DNA of 64,000 nt from Brevifilum sp029548365 (lineage in GTDB: Bacteria > Chloroflexota > Anaerolineae > Anaerolineales > Anaerolineaceae). The notes beneath the pieces were generated by a model. It did not search any database. It worked only from the letters and a program-made list of their open reading frames with translations, and was not told where the DNA came from. How positions within the stretch are numbered: the stretch's first letter is position 1; each line of letters starts with the position of its first letter. The stretch covers positions 62,001 through 126,000 of the forward strand of contig DAOSSA010000002.1 of NCBI GenBank assembly GCA_035376985.1. Reading direction: 5' to 3'. Below, in pieces: positions 37,262 through 46,244 of the stretch. Position numbers and translations under genes: made by a program.

Positions 37262-38296
37262 TTATTCCTTTCTTAATTGATGCAGCGCAATGATTTTTTC
37301 AATGTCCGGGCTGCCGGACGGATGACCTGGAGATGGGCCATAATGATCGGGATATGTCGATCTTTCGCATAACGCTGCCAGGCAAGCCTGGATGTTGTCC
37401 TGCAATGCTTGTGCATCGTAACCACCTTCCAAACCAAACAGGATGCGGCTCTGGCAGTAATCGTCCGCCAGTTCGACCAGGATTTTTGAGATTTGATAAA
37501 AGCTATCGGTGTCCAGTGTTGCGCTGGTCAGTAGATCTGAAAAATGGGCGTCGAATCCAGCCGAGACGAAGAGCATTTCTGCTCCAAAGCCCATTAACCA
37601 GGGCTTGACAACCTGTTGAAAGACGCCCAAATAAGCCGCCGGATCGGCAAAGGAAGGCATGGGGACGTTAATAATCCGCCCCTGGGCATGCGGCGTTGAA
37701 TTCAGGTGACCGCTACCCGGGTAGAGATATTCTTCATGCAGGGATAAATAACCCACCCCGGGATGATGTAAAAAAATGGCTTCGATGCCGTTGCCATGAT
37801 GGGCGTCGAAATCGATGATAGCAACTTTTCCGAGGCTGTGCGCAACTGCATCCGCGGCGGCGATGGCAAGGTTGTTGAGCAGGCAAAAACCCATTGAGCG
37901 GTCCGCTTCCGCATGATGTCCGGGCGGGCGCACGATAGCGAAACCCCGACCGCAACCTTCCGATAGGATGCGCCTGCTAACGGTCAGGGTAGCCCCGGCA
38001 GCCATCAAGGCGGCGTGATAACTGGCTTCGGTGACATAAGTGGGCGCAGAATCAATTTCGTGAGAGCCCCTGCGGCTGGCAGCCTGTAAGGTCTGCAAGA
38101 TTTTCGCGTTGTGAACGCGCAGGACATCGCTCGCCAGGGCTGGCATAAAATTCAACCAGACCATTTCAGGATAAGGGGGGTTCTGAAGCCAGGACTTCAC
38201 ATGCTGCAGGCGTTGGGGTGACTCGGGGTGTCCCGGGAAGGCGTGTTCGGGTGCATCGTAAAAGGTGCAGTAAACAGGAATTTTCTCTGGTTTCAT
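37262..38296 (-). CDS. Histone deacetylase-family amidohydrolase
   Basis: This zinc-dependent deacetylase-superfamily protein (344 aa) may act on acetylated proteins, polyamines or small molecules. The metal and catalytic residues are visible in RPPGHHAEADRSMGFCLLNN, IIDFDAHHGNGIEAIF and VSAGFDAHFSD, with GLEGGYDAQ at the end. In an organism that ferments ornithine, an acetylpolyamine substrate is conceivable but unproven. It is the upstream gene of a two-gene minus-strand unit. Confidence 0.92.
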   Translation of the reverse strand: MKPEKIPVYCTFYDAPEHAFPGHPESPQRLQHVKSWLQNPPYPEMVWLNFMPALASDVLRVHNAKILQTLQAASRRGSHEIDSAPTYVTEASYHAALMAAGATLTVSRRILSEGCGRGFAIVRPPGHHAEADRSMGFCLLNNLAIAAADAVAHSLGKVAIIDFDAHHGNGIEAIFLHHPGVGYLSLHEEYLYPGSGHLNSTPHAQGRIINVPMPSFADPAAYLGVFQQVVKPWLMGFGAEMLFVSAGFDAHFSDLLTSATLDTDSFYQISKILVELADDYCQSRILFGLEGGYDAQALQDNIQACLAALCERSTYPDHYGPSPGHPSGSPDIEKIIALHQLRKE

Positions 38297-38603
38297 AATA
38301 TTCGCAATGGTTAGTATACCGCAAGAAATGTGAGGAGAATAATTAATTTTCTAAACTAAGGATTTGCGAAAAGGTTGCGAATAAATTTTTATTCACGCTG
38401 TCAGTCGCCTTGTTTTGAAAAATCATCTGATCGGCGAGACGTTTTCAACCCCAGAAATAATTCAAAAATCAACACTCTCCAGGATCAGGTTGACAAGTGC
38501 AATTTCAGATTCTATCATCAAGCAAACCCTCTTATCGACGGTTAACAGGCTGGCAAGCGGCGTCAGCCCGGTATTGATTACTGGTAGAAAAGGATCTTTA
38601 ATT
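38297..38603. other. Intergenic region upstream of the pirin gene
   Basis: The reading frame of the pirin gene is open back to 38415, but a good promoter lies inside this stretch, so it is more likely non-coding. Tandem TTGCGA hexamers occur near 38363-38380. Confidence 0.55.
38490..38518 (+). promoter_or_regulatory. Promoter of the pirin gene
   Basis: TTGACA (38490-38495) and TATCAT (38513-38518) are 17 bases apart. Its position supports GTG 38604 as the true start of the pirin gene. Confidence 0.7.
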
Positions 38604-39449
38604 GTGGACAAAACTTTGCGGAAAATAAAAAAAATCATTCACGGAAGAGACGCTATTGACGGCGCCGGCGTACACCTGGTGCGCTTGTTCGGGCGCGACG
38701 AAACCCAGGATTTCGACCCCTTCCTGCTGATGGATGCCTTCGATTCCACCAACCCCGAGGATTATATCCGCGGATTCCCCTGGCACCCGCACCGCGGCAT
38801 TGAGACTGTTACTTACCTGATCAAAGGCGATCTGGAACACGGTGATAGCCTAGGCAACCGGGGCAGCATCCTGGATGGCGACTGCCAGTGGATGACGGCG
38901 GGTTCTGGTATCATTCACCAGGAGATGCCCCAGCCAACGAAGCATCTTTTAGGCTGCCAGCTCTGGCTGAATTTACCCGCCAGGGACAAGATGACCGCGC
39001 CGGCGTATAACGATATTCTGTCTGCTGATGTGCCACTGGTTGATGAGGACTCAGCCCGTGTTCGCATCATCGCCGGGGTGTACAGGGGGCAGCAGGGCGC
39101 GTTTGAGGGCAAATTTGTCAGGCCCCTGTACCTGGATATTGAGGTCCAGGCCGATCAGGTGTGGCTGCTGGATACCGTCTCGAACACGACCCTGTTCGTT
39201 TATATTCTGTCGGGTTCAGCCGGATTTGATCCTGTAACCGATCAGCAGATTGATGAAAAGAGCGTGGTTTTATTCGATGAAGGTGAGCGCTTGTGGATGC
39301 GTGCGGGCGCTGCAGGCGTGCGGTTGTTATTGTTCAACGCGCCCCGGCTGGATGAGCCGATTGCCTGGGGCGGTCCGATTGTGATGAACACATCACAAGA
39401 GCTAAACCAGGCGTTCAGTGAATTGCGCGAGAACACGTTTATTAAGTAG
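38604..39449 (+). CDS. Pirin family protein
   Basis: This bicupin protein of 281 residues carries the pirin signatures DPFLLMDAFDS, GFPWHPHRGIETVTYLI (metal-binding histidines) and WMTAGSGIIHQEMP. Pirins include quercetinases and redox-sensing regulators; the role here is unknown. GTG 38604 is chosen because AAAGGAT lies about 10 bases upstream and the promoter lies at 38490-38518; an upstream in-frame ATG at 38415 would add 63 residues not typical of pirins. Confidence 0.9.
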   Translation: MDKTLRKIKKIIHGRDAIDGAGVHLVRLFGRDETQDFDPFLLMDAFDSTNPEDYIRGFPWHPHRGIETVTYLIKGDLEHGDSLGNRGSILDGDCQWMTAGSGIIHQEMPQPTKHLLGCQLWLNLPARDKMTAPAYNDILSADVPLVDEDSARVRIIAGVYRGQQGAFEGKFVRPLYLDIEVQADQVWLLDTVSNTTLFVYILSGSAGFDPVTDQQIDEKSVVLFDEGERLWMRAGAAGVRLLLFNAPRLDEPIAWGGPIVMNTSQELNQAFSELRENTFIK

Positions 39450-39518
39450 CGCGAGAAAAATTATCCTGGATAAGCGAGAAATTCCGATTGCCAGGCTAAC
39501 ACGTGTGGATAAGCAACA

Positions 39519-39560
39519 ACAGCCGCTAAAGAGATCTTTAGCGGCTGTTTGTGTTGATGA
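39519..39560. terminator. Bidirectional terminator between pirin and the ABC operon
   Basis: A perfect 13-bp stem (39519-39531 with 39536-39548, loop AGAT) is followed by TTTGTGTTGATGATG on the plus side. It lies between convergent genes and can serve both. Confidence 0.8.
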
Positions 39561-39571
39561 TGATTGTTGTT

Positions 39572-41074
39572 TTACACAGCTTTTATTTCTGTCGGAGTTC
39601 CCTGGTCGACATCCAGGCTTTCCAATTCTTCTGGTGGTTCTTCGGTCTTTTTCTCGACCATCTTCCAGGCGTGCATCGCCAGAGATAGGGCAATGACGCC
39701 GTAAGAGACGAACACCCGGAAATACTCGCCGATCTGGGCATTGTCGAACAGGTTTTTACCCGCTTGCGGGGCGACGATGAACAGGGTATGGAAGAGGATC
39801 ACACCGATGATGGCCTGTTTATTGGTCGCTTTTTGGACCGAAGCCCCGCCGACCAGCAACGCAGCGATGGCAAATTGTGCAATTTGCAGGTGGGCGCCGT
39901 AGGTGGCGAAGGTGCCAATATTCTGCAGGTAGATCAACTGCCCCCAACTTGCCAGAACGGTGGAAATGATCATGGCAATGACACGAGTCTGGTTGACATT
40001 GATCCCTGAAGCCATGGCGACGCTCTGGCTCTGTCCTGTTGTGCGCATATTCTGCCCCAAACGCGTATCGAGGATTTTCTGGTTAAACAGGCATAGCACA
40101 CCAATTAACAGAAAAGGCAGCACCGGCATTTTAACGGTCAGAAGTATTAATTCTATTTCCGGAATATATGTTGCAGCATACAGTGCCGCGCACAGGACGA
40201 TGGTCAGTACTGGTTTACGGATGGAGTAATCTTCCTCTTTTAAGATCAATTTCTTCCGCACAATATTAATTAGCTGCAAAACCGCAATGGCGATCAAGCC
40301 GATGGTAACGGCACTCAGCAATTCCAACCGGTCTGCGAACAAAAAGGTTTCAATGACCGGGATATAGGAAAGTCCAAAAAGAACCGCAATCACCGCAAAC
40401 TGGAAGAAATCGCTACGTTTGAGCGTGTATTTCTTTAGAAAGTGTAGGATAACTTTAACAAACGTTATCGCCAGGATTCCATAGAACACAACGGTGAGGA
40501 TATCAAGCATGCGAATCGCGTCAAGAGAATACTTTAAGGTTCCTGCAAGATCGATGGTATTCTTTACACCCACGCCGTGAGAGATGATCAGCGTCGGGTT
40601 GTCGACCGGGATGACCCCACCGATGAGAACCAGGAATAACAACTGGTAAAGTCCATCGGCAAAAAAGCCCAGGATCAAGCCGGCAATCATTTCAGTGCCT
40701 TTCATCCTGTTGAAGAGCTTGCCAACCAGAAAGCCAAAAAATGCGGCAATCGGGGTAGCAATCAATACACACAGCATCATGCCACCGAACCCACCAACGC
40801 CCCAATGAACAACCCAAAACAACGCGATTTGAGCAGCAATGGCACCGATGACCATGCCAAAGTTCAATCCTAAGCCGGCGATGACAGGAATAATCAGCGC
40901 CAGAACAGTGAAGGTATTTCTGCCAATGCGGGTGATGACACCATCGACGATGAACGTCATCGGGCTGCCGGATAGCAAAATGGCACCAAGACAGACCAGA
41001 GCAAAGGCAATCATGACCTTGTTTTCGAAAAGGTATGAGCCGATATTTTTGCTAATTGTTTTTATCTTCGTCAT
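39572..41074 (-). CDS. ABC importer permease (BMP/nucleoside-sugar type), second permease
   Basis: This membrane protein (500 aa, about 12 helices) belongs to the BPD_transp_2 permease family used by simple-sugar and nucleoside importers. The conserved EAA-like region with GINVNQTRVIAMIISTVLASWGQL and GGASVQKATNKQAIIGVILF is recognisable. Its ATG overlaps the stop of the previous permease by 4 bases. It is the last gene of a four-gene operon (lipoprotein, ATPase, permease, permease). At 500 aa it is longer than typical family members (about 320-370), because of an insertion of extra helices near residues 180-310. Confidence 0.88.
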   Translation of the reverse strand: MTKIKTISKNIGSYLFENKVMIAFALVCLGAILLSGSPMTFIVDGVITRIGRNTFTVLALIIPVIAGLGLNFGMVIGAIAAQIALFWVVHWGVGGFGGMMLCVLIATPIAAFFGFLVGKLFNRMKGTEMIAGLILGFFADGLYQLLFLVLIGGVIPVDNPTLIISHGVGVKNTIDLAGTLKYSLDAIRMLDILTVVFYGILAITFVKVILHFLKKYTLKRSDFFQFAVIAVLFGLSYIPVIETFLFADRLELLSAVTIGLIAIAVLQLINIVRKKLILKEEDYSIRKPVLTIVLCAALYAATYIPEIELILLTVKMPVLPFLLIGVLCLFNQKILDTRLGQNMRTTGQSQSVAMASGINVNQTRVIAMIISTVLASWGQLIYLQNIGTFATYGAHLQIAQFAIAALLVGGASVQKATNKQAIIGVILFHTLFIVAPQAGKNLFDNAQIGEYFRVFVSYGVIALSLAMHAWKMVEKKTEEPPEELESLDVDQGTPTEIKAV

Positions 41075-42015
41075 TGGTTTTCGCCTTTCGCTTTTGAAAG
41101 TGCATACAAGATGATGCCGTTTGAAATGATGATTCTGAGGACTTCAGGAAGTACACCAATTTGTATCACGACGTTCACCACCGGTAATGCCGTCACCAGA
41201 ATACCTTGAAACAGCAGCGTACCAATAATTACATGAGGGATGGCTGCTCTGTGCACAGATGCTCCACCGATCAGAATGGCTGCGACACTGGCAAACCCCA
41301 TCATTAAAGGCGCGTTATACAGTTGAAGGAAGCCGTAGGTTTGCGCATACATGATGATGCCAACGGCGCCAAACACCGTTGAAATAACCGTTCCTAAGAT
41401 ACGAGTCCGGTCCACATTGATGCCACTCGAGGTTGTAAAGGTTGGATTTTCGCCGCCAGCGCTCATGGCGATACCCGCTTTGCTCTGTAAAAAGAGCCAA
41501 ATAACGAAGGCGCATAACACAAAAACAAGGATTAATCCCAGCGGGATGGTGACCCCGCCGACATTAAAAGCCAACCACTGCAGCCATGCGGGTTGGGTAT
41601 TTTGTACCACAGTGGGGTCACTGAGTAAACCTCCAAAGCTTCCCGCCAGGCTGGCTGTGTTGCGCAGACCTTTTCCCTGCAAAGGCCAGCTCAGTTCNNN
41701 NNNNNNNNNNNNNNNNNNNNNNNNNNNNNNNNNNNNNNNNNNNNNNNNNNNNNNNNNNNNNNNNNNNNNNNNNNNNNNNNNNNNNNNNNNNNNNNNNATT
41801 GAGATGCCAAAATTCATCCCGATACCGCTTTGAACGCCCGGGATCATGGCAAGTACCAGGATACTGTACATTAAAACACGTCGAAGGACATCGCTGAACA
41901 AAACTCCCGGATCGAAACCCACAGCCAATGAGGTTATCAGTAGAAGTATGAAGAAAAGCCCAATGATCAGCCTGGGTAGGCCGATATTGTCAATGATGGT
42001 TTTTACTTTTTTCAT
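41071..42015 (-). CDS. ABC importer permease (BMP/nucleoside-sugar type), first permease
   Basis: This permease partner has about 8-10 helices, with SSGINVDRTRILGTVISTVFGAVG and GGASVHRAAIPHVIIGTLLF as family motifs. An assembly gap removes part of the N-terminal half, after residue about 73; the frame happens to remain open across the 100 N. Its ATG overlaps the stop of the ATPase gene by 4 bases. The length is a minimum estimate. Confidence 0.85.
   Translation of the reverse strand: MKKVKTIIDNIGLPRLIIGLFFILLLITSLAVGFDPGVLFSDVLRRVLMYSILVLAMIPGVQSGIGMNFGISXXXXXXXXXXXXXXXXXXXXXXXXXXXXXXXXXXELSWPLQGKGLRNTASLAGSFGGLLSDPTVVQNTQPAWLQWLAFNVGGVTIPLGLILVFVLCAFVIWLFLQSKAGIAMSAGGENPTFTTSSGINVDRTRILGTVISTVFGAVGIIMYAQTYGFLQLYNAPLMMGFASVAAILIGGASVHRAAIPHVIIGTLLFQGILVTALPVVNVVIQIGVLPEVLRIIISNGIILYALSKAKGENQ
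41698..41797. other. Assembly gap (100 N)
   Basis: Exactly 100 undetermined bases lie inside the first permease gene. Confidence 0.98.
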
Positions 42016-43610
42016 GTCAAGACCTCCTCTCGCACGCCAGCCATGGCAAGGCCATAGGCAGCATCGGAGTCATCAGGGGTCATAATGGAGAACAGTCCAC
42101 CTTCAGAGACGATACCGATCCGGTCGCACAGCGAGCGTAATTCCACCAGTTCGGAACTGATCATAATAATGGTGGTACCCTGTTCCCGATTGATTTTCAG
42201 AAGATAATCCAAAACGAGTTTCTTTGCGCCAATATCAATGCCGCGGGTGGGTTCTGACACGATCAAAATATTCGGGTTCATCGTCAGCGCACGCGCCAGG
42301 CAGACTTTTTGCTGGTTTCCGCCGGAAAGGCTGCCACTTGTTTGTGAGGGTCCTGTACAGCGAATATCCAGCAGTTTGATCATATCCTGGGCGTGTTGTT
42401 CAGTTCTACCTTTGTCAATAATTTTTAAGCCGACAATATTTTTAAGGAATTCTTCTTTTATCTGAATTGCTGAAAAAACGATATTGAGCTGAATCGATTC
42501 GCCCAGAAGCAATCCGACCCCTCTTCGATCTTCAGACACAAAGGCGATATCGTTGCGCAGGGCTTCGCCCAGCTTGCTGAGATCGAGTTTCTTGCCATGG
42601 ACAATGAGATCTCCCCTGGTTTCAAACAACCCCATTATGCCATTGATGATGCCAATTTTCCCCTGTCCTGCTAGGCCACCGAAACCAAATATTTCACCTT
42701 CGCGAATGCTCACATCAATGCCTTTGACCATTTCTCCAGGCATGTCCACATGAAAATCTCTTAATTCTAGGGCAATTTTCTCATCTGATAATTTACGCTC
42801 GTTGATTTGATCTTCGTCTTCTAACCTTTCGGCTGCCCGGCCGATCATCAACTGGGCAATCTCAACCAGGTTGGTGTCTTTAACATTTTTTCGAGCGACA
42901 AGCTCTCCATCACGGAGGATCGACATGCTATCCGCAACCATCATGACCTCAGTCAGACGATGGGTGATAAAAATAATGGCGATTCCTTTATTGGCAATGA
43001 TCCGCATGATTTCAAGCAAGCGTTCCGCCTCGCCTTCAGTGAGCACCGCTGTTGGCTCATCAAATACGAGGAGCTTAATACCCGTTTTATCGATCTCGCG
43101 CGCAATTTCAACAAACTGTCGGTAACCAATTGGCATGCCTGATATTTTGGCATATTCATCAATATCCATGCCAATGTCATCAAGCGCACGCCTGGCATCT
43201 GCTGCCATTTTCTCCCAGTTCATTTTCTCTAACATATTGCCGAAAACTTTACTAAAGGCGTTTGTCTCACCGATCTCCCTGCCAATTTTTATGTTCTCCG
43301 TGACAGTAAATTCGGGAATCAGCATGAATTCTTGATGAACCATGCCAACTCCGTAGGACATCGCTTTATGCGGGTCATCGATGGCCGCTTTTTCGCCATT
43401 AATTAGAATTTCTCCCTGGAAACCGTCCGTAGAAAAGATCACCGGCATACCAAAAAGAATGTTCATCAGTGTTGATTTACCTGCCCCATTTTCACCAACG
43501 AGGGCGTGTATTTCACCGGGTTTTATCTGTAAGGTGACATTTTTCAGCACGCGGTTACCGTAATATTCTTTGGAAATATTGTTCATTGATAATAGGTATT
43601 CACCTTCCAA
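42012..43610 (-). CDS. ABC importer ATPase, double-domain sugar/nucleoside type
   Basis: The 532-residue cytoplasmic ATPase has two nucleotide-binding domains, as in RbsA, MglA and YufO. The first has Walker A GENGAGKSTLMNILFG and signature GYRQFVEIA with Walker B LLVFDEPTAVLTEGE. The second has the degenerate GLAGQGKIGIINGIMG Walker A and SGSLSGGNQQKVCLARAL with LIVSEPTRGIDIGAK. It energises the two permeases. It lies after a terminator that separates it from the lipoprotein gene. Confidence 0.95.
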   Translation of the reverse strand: MEGEYLLSMNNISKEYYGNRVLKNVTLQIKPGEIHALVGENGAGKSTLMNILFGMPVIFSTDGFQGEILINGEKAAIDDPHKAMSYGVGMVHQEFMLIPEFTVTENIKIGREIGETNAFSKVFGNMLEKMNWEKMAADARRALDDIGMDIDEYAKISGMPIGYRQFVEIAREIDKTGIKLLVFDEPTAVLTEGEAERLLEIMRIIANKGIAIIFITHRLTEVMMVADSMSILRDGELVARKNVKDTNLVEIAQLMIGRAAERLEDEDQINERKLSDEKIALELRDFHVDMPGEMVKGIDVSIREGEIFGFGGLAGQGKIGIINGIMGLFETRGDLIVHGKKLDLSKLGEALRNDIAFVSEDRRGVGLLLGESIQLNIVFSAIQIKEEFLKNIVGLKIIDKGRTEQHAQDMIKLLDIRCTGPSQTSGSLSGGNQQKVCLARALTMNPNILIVSEPTRGIDIGAKKLVLDYLLKINREQGTTIIMISSELVELRSLCDRIGIVSEGGLFSIMTPDDSDAAYGLAMAGVREEVLT

Positions 43611-43636
43611 ACTGTGCCTCCTTAATCCTTATCCAG

Positions 43637-43673
43637 AAAAGCGCCGGCTTTTACAAGCGTAAGCCGGCGCTTT
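43637..43673 (-). terminator. Intra-operon terminator after the binding-protein gene
   Basis: A perfect 13-bp GC-rich stem (43638-43650 with 43661-43673, 10-base loop) is followed on the minus strand by a short T-run. Such partial terminators usually keep binding-protein expression above that of the ATPase and permeases. Confidence 0.8.
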
Positions 43674-43702
43674 GTTGGGTCGACTATCTTATTCTGATGT
43701 GC

Positions 43703-45976
43703 TTATTTCGAAAAATCATGGAAGGGACACAGCAGCATCAGGAAGTTATCGAGTTTAACTTCTTCATCGTAGGATGAAATCGTTACCTCTCCAACATCAC
43801 GCGCTGCAGCAGCTTCGTTGATGACTCTTTTGAAAGCTTCAGTATCGTTGGGGTCAACTCTGCCCTCAGCATACTCGATGGCAAAACGAACGCCAGCGTC
43901 GATCATCAGCATGTTGATGGGCACACCCCAGGTGGACATGCGGCCTTCCTGACCTTTTTCCTTCAGTTTGGCAGCGATTTGTTCCAGCATGTAGGTGACG
44001 TCGCCCTCATGCCCGGCGACATCAATGTTCAATGCGGCGGGGTATCCATGATAGGGGCTCGGGCAGCATTGCTGCGGGTAGATGGCTCCACCCTCCCAAA
44101 TCATGCGGATCAAGGGTTCTTGCAAACCGCAGTTTGTGGAGAAGAAAGCGGTATCCTTGCCGTAGGTGGCGATTTGTCGTGGGACATCTTCAACGATGAA
44201 CTGTTGCGCACCGGACATACCGGCATCACCGGTTGGATCGGGTGCAGTGACTTCGACGAGTTCAATGCCGAGTTCCGCACAGGTTTCCTTCATGATCTCC
44301 AGGCGGCGGGCAATGGTAGCGTAAGAAAGATGCCGCGGGAATGAGTAGTGGATGAAGGTCGTGGCGCCCATTTCGTAGGCCAGTGTGGGGATTGTGACAC
44401 CCATGGTGATTTCGTCAACCTGCATGACGATGTTGGCTTTACCGGCAATGACCGCTGGATCTTCGGCGGGCACACCCGCGATAAAGACCATGTCAGGGCG
44501 GGTTTCGCGAACCTTGTCGATGGCAGCAGCAGCACCCGGGACAGCCTGGACGAAGACGATGGCCTTGACATCAGGATCGGAAGCCATTTCAACGGTGCGT
44601 GAGATGGTCGTTTCCATTTCAGTGGAGAATTGGTCCGGGTAGGTGGCATGGACGATAAGATCACCGTATTTAGCAATTTGGTTCAGTGCTTCCTGGTATT
44701 CCTCTTCGCCCTGGGATACGGTGCCCGTCATGATGCCGATTTTATAGGGTTCTACTGCTGGTTTTTCTGTAACAACACCGCCAGAAAAATCGTGGAAGGG
44801 GCACAGCAGCATCAGGAAGTTATCGAGTTTAACTTCTTCATCGTAGGATGAAATCGTTACCTCTCCAACATCACGCGCTGCAGCAGCTTCGTTGATGACT
44901 CTTTTGAAAGCTTCAGTATCGTTGGGGTCAACTCTGCCCTCAGCATACTCGATGGCAAAACGAACGCCAGCGTCGATCATCAGCATGTTGATGGGCACAC
45001 CCCAGGTGGACATGCGGCCTTCCTGACCTTTTTCCTTCAGTTTGGCAGCGATTTGTTCCAGCATGTAGGTGACGTCGCCCTCATGCCCGGCGACATCAAT
45101 GTTCAATGCGGCGGGGTATCCATGATAGGGGCTCGGGCAGCATTGCTGCGGGTAGATGGCTCCACCCTCCCAAATCATGCGGATCAAGGGTTCTTGCAAA
45201 CCGCAGTTTGTGGAGAAGAAAGCGGTATCCTTGCCGTAGGTGGCGATTTGTCGTGGGACATCTTCAACGATGAACTGTTGCGCACCGGACATACCGGCAT
45301 CACCGGTTGGATCGGGTGCAGTGACTTCGACGAGTTCAATGCCGAGTTCCGCACAGGTTTCCTTCATGATCTCCAGGCGGCGGGCAATGGTAGCGTAAGA
45401 AAGATGCCGCGGGAATGAGTAGTGGATGAAGGTCGTGGCGCCCATTTCGTAGGCCAGTGTGGGGATTGTGACACCCATGGTGATTTCGTCAACCTGCATG
45501 ACGATGTTGGCTTTACCGGCAATGACCGCTGGATCTTCGGCGGGCACACCCGCGATAAAGACCATGTCAGGGCGGGTTTCGCGAACCTTGTCGATGGCAG
45601 CAGCAGCACCCGGGACAGCCTGGACGAAGACGATGGCCTTGACATCAGGATCGGAAGCCATTTCAACGGTGCGTGAGATGGTCGTTTCCATTTCAGTGGA
45701 GAATTGGTCCGGGTAGGTGGCATGGACGATAAGATCACCGTATTTAGCAATTTGGTTCAGTGCTTCCTGGTATTCCTCTTCGCCCTGGGATACGGTGCCC
45801 GTCATGATGCCGATTTTGTACTGTGCATCTTCGGAGACGATTTCTTCGACCACTTCGGGTTTTTCAACAACCGGCTCTTCGAAAGGTGGGGTGGTTGTGC
45901 GGCAACCTGATGCAAAAAGCACAAGCGCAATCAGCATCAGCATCACACATTTCGTCAAAATACTTTTTTCTTTCAT
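43703..45976 (-). CDS. DUF3798 substrate-binding lipoprotein, internally duplicated
   Basis: The 757-residue secreted lipoprotein has signal sequence MLIALVLFASGC with a lipobox cysteine (residue about 25), an acidic linker, and two copies of a DUF3798 domain, each starting YKIGIMTGTVSQGEEEYQEA. DUF3798 resembles periplasmic-binding folds and goes with BMP-type transporters. The two copies, about 346 aa each, are nearly identical and joined by GGVVTEKPAVEP. Normal family members have one domain (about 370-400 aa). GGAGGAG lies before the ATG. The ligand is unknown; a sugar or nucleoside is likely from the partner proteins. An assembly artefact is possible. Confidence 0.85.
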   Translation of the reverse strand: MKEKSILTKCVMLMLIALVLFASGCRTTTPPFEEPVVEKPEVVEEIVSEDAQYKIGIMTGTVSQGEEEYQEALNQIAKYGDLIVHATYPDQFSTEMETTISRTVEMASDPDVKAIVFVQAVPGAAAAIDKVRETRPDMVFIAGVPAEDPAVIAGKANIVMQVDEITMGVTIPTLAYEMGATTFIHYSFPRHLSYATIARRLEIMKETCAELGIELVEVTAPDPTGDAGMSGAQQFIVEDVPRQIATYGKDTAFFSTNCGLQEPLIRMIWEGGAIYPQQCCPSPYHGYPAALNIDVAGHEGDVTYMLEQIAAKLKEKGQEGRMSTWGVPINMLMIDAGVRFAIEYAEGRVDPNDTEAFKRVINEAAAARDVGEVTISSYDEEVKLDNFLMLLCPFHDFSGGVVTEKPAVEPYKIGIMTGTVSQGEEEYQEALNQIAKYGDLIVHATYPDQFSTEMETTISRTVEMASDPDVKAIVFVQAVPGAAAAIDKVRETRPDMVFIAGVPAEDPAVIAGKANIVMQVDEITMGVTIPTLAYEMGATTFIHYSFPRHLSYATIARRLEIMKETCAELGIELVEVTAPDPTGDAGMSGAQQFIVEDVPRQIATYGKDTAFFSTNCGLQEPLIRMIWEGGAIYPQQCCPSPYHGYPAALNIDVAGHEGDVTYMLEQIAAKLKEKGQEGRMSTWGVPINMLMIDAGVRFAIEYAEGRVDPNDTEAFKRVINEAAAARDVGEVTISSYDEEVKLDNFLMLLCPFHDFSK
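43711..44743. repeat. Direct repeat copy A (1033 bp)
   Basis: This copy matches 44785-45817 at an offset of 1074 bp. I see only two differences, at 43718 and 43727, near one edge; the parts I compared in the interior are identical. Confidence 0.93.
44785..45817. repeat. Direct repeat copy B (1033 bp)
   Basis: This is the second copy of the duplication inside the DUF3798 lipoprotein gene. The 41-bp spacer between copies encodes the interdomain linker. Confidence 0.93.
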
Positions 45977-46128
45977 TAAAATGCTCCTCCTTTTGGATAT
46001 TTACAAGAGATATGAAATATGGCTCAGGTTTGCATGTTTATCTATGGCCCTCCACTTGACCGGTTGAAAAATCAATGCATTCTTTGCCAGGCAGACTGAA
46101 CAAATGGCGCAAGCCCAGTTCTGTTTCA

Positions 46129-46158
46129 ATATTATCATAAAGGTGCAAATCTTGTCAA
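46129..46158 (-). promoter_or_regulatory. Promoter of the DUF3798/ABC operon
   Basis: On the minus strand TTGACA (46158-46153) and TAATAT (46134-46129) are 18 bases apart, giving a leader of about 150 bases. The -35 box lies back to back with the MFS promoter. Confidence 0.6.
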
Positions 46159-46167
46159 GAAACTTTT

Positions 46168-46205
46168 TCTACAGACCCCTTGTTTTCTTGTATACTTGTC
46201 GTATA
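46168..46205 (+). promoter_or_regulatory. Promoter and putative operator of the MFS gene
   Basis: TCTACA (46168-46173) and TATACT (46191-46196) are 17 bases apart. The inverted repeat TATAC-TTGTC-GTATA (46191-46205) covers the -10 box and start site, the usual place for a repressor such as a GntR-family protein. The cognate regulator is not in this window. Confidence 0.5.
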
Positions 46206-46244
46206 GAAAAAGTCCATAAACTGCTATGATTTCCAAGGAGAAGC

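Noticed and set aside
38415..38603. N-terminal extension of the pirin protein
   Set aside because: A good promoter lies inside it and GTG 38604 has a ribosome site; the extra residues do not resemble pirins.
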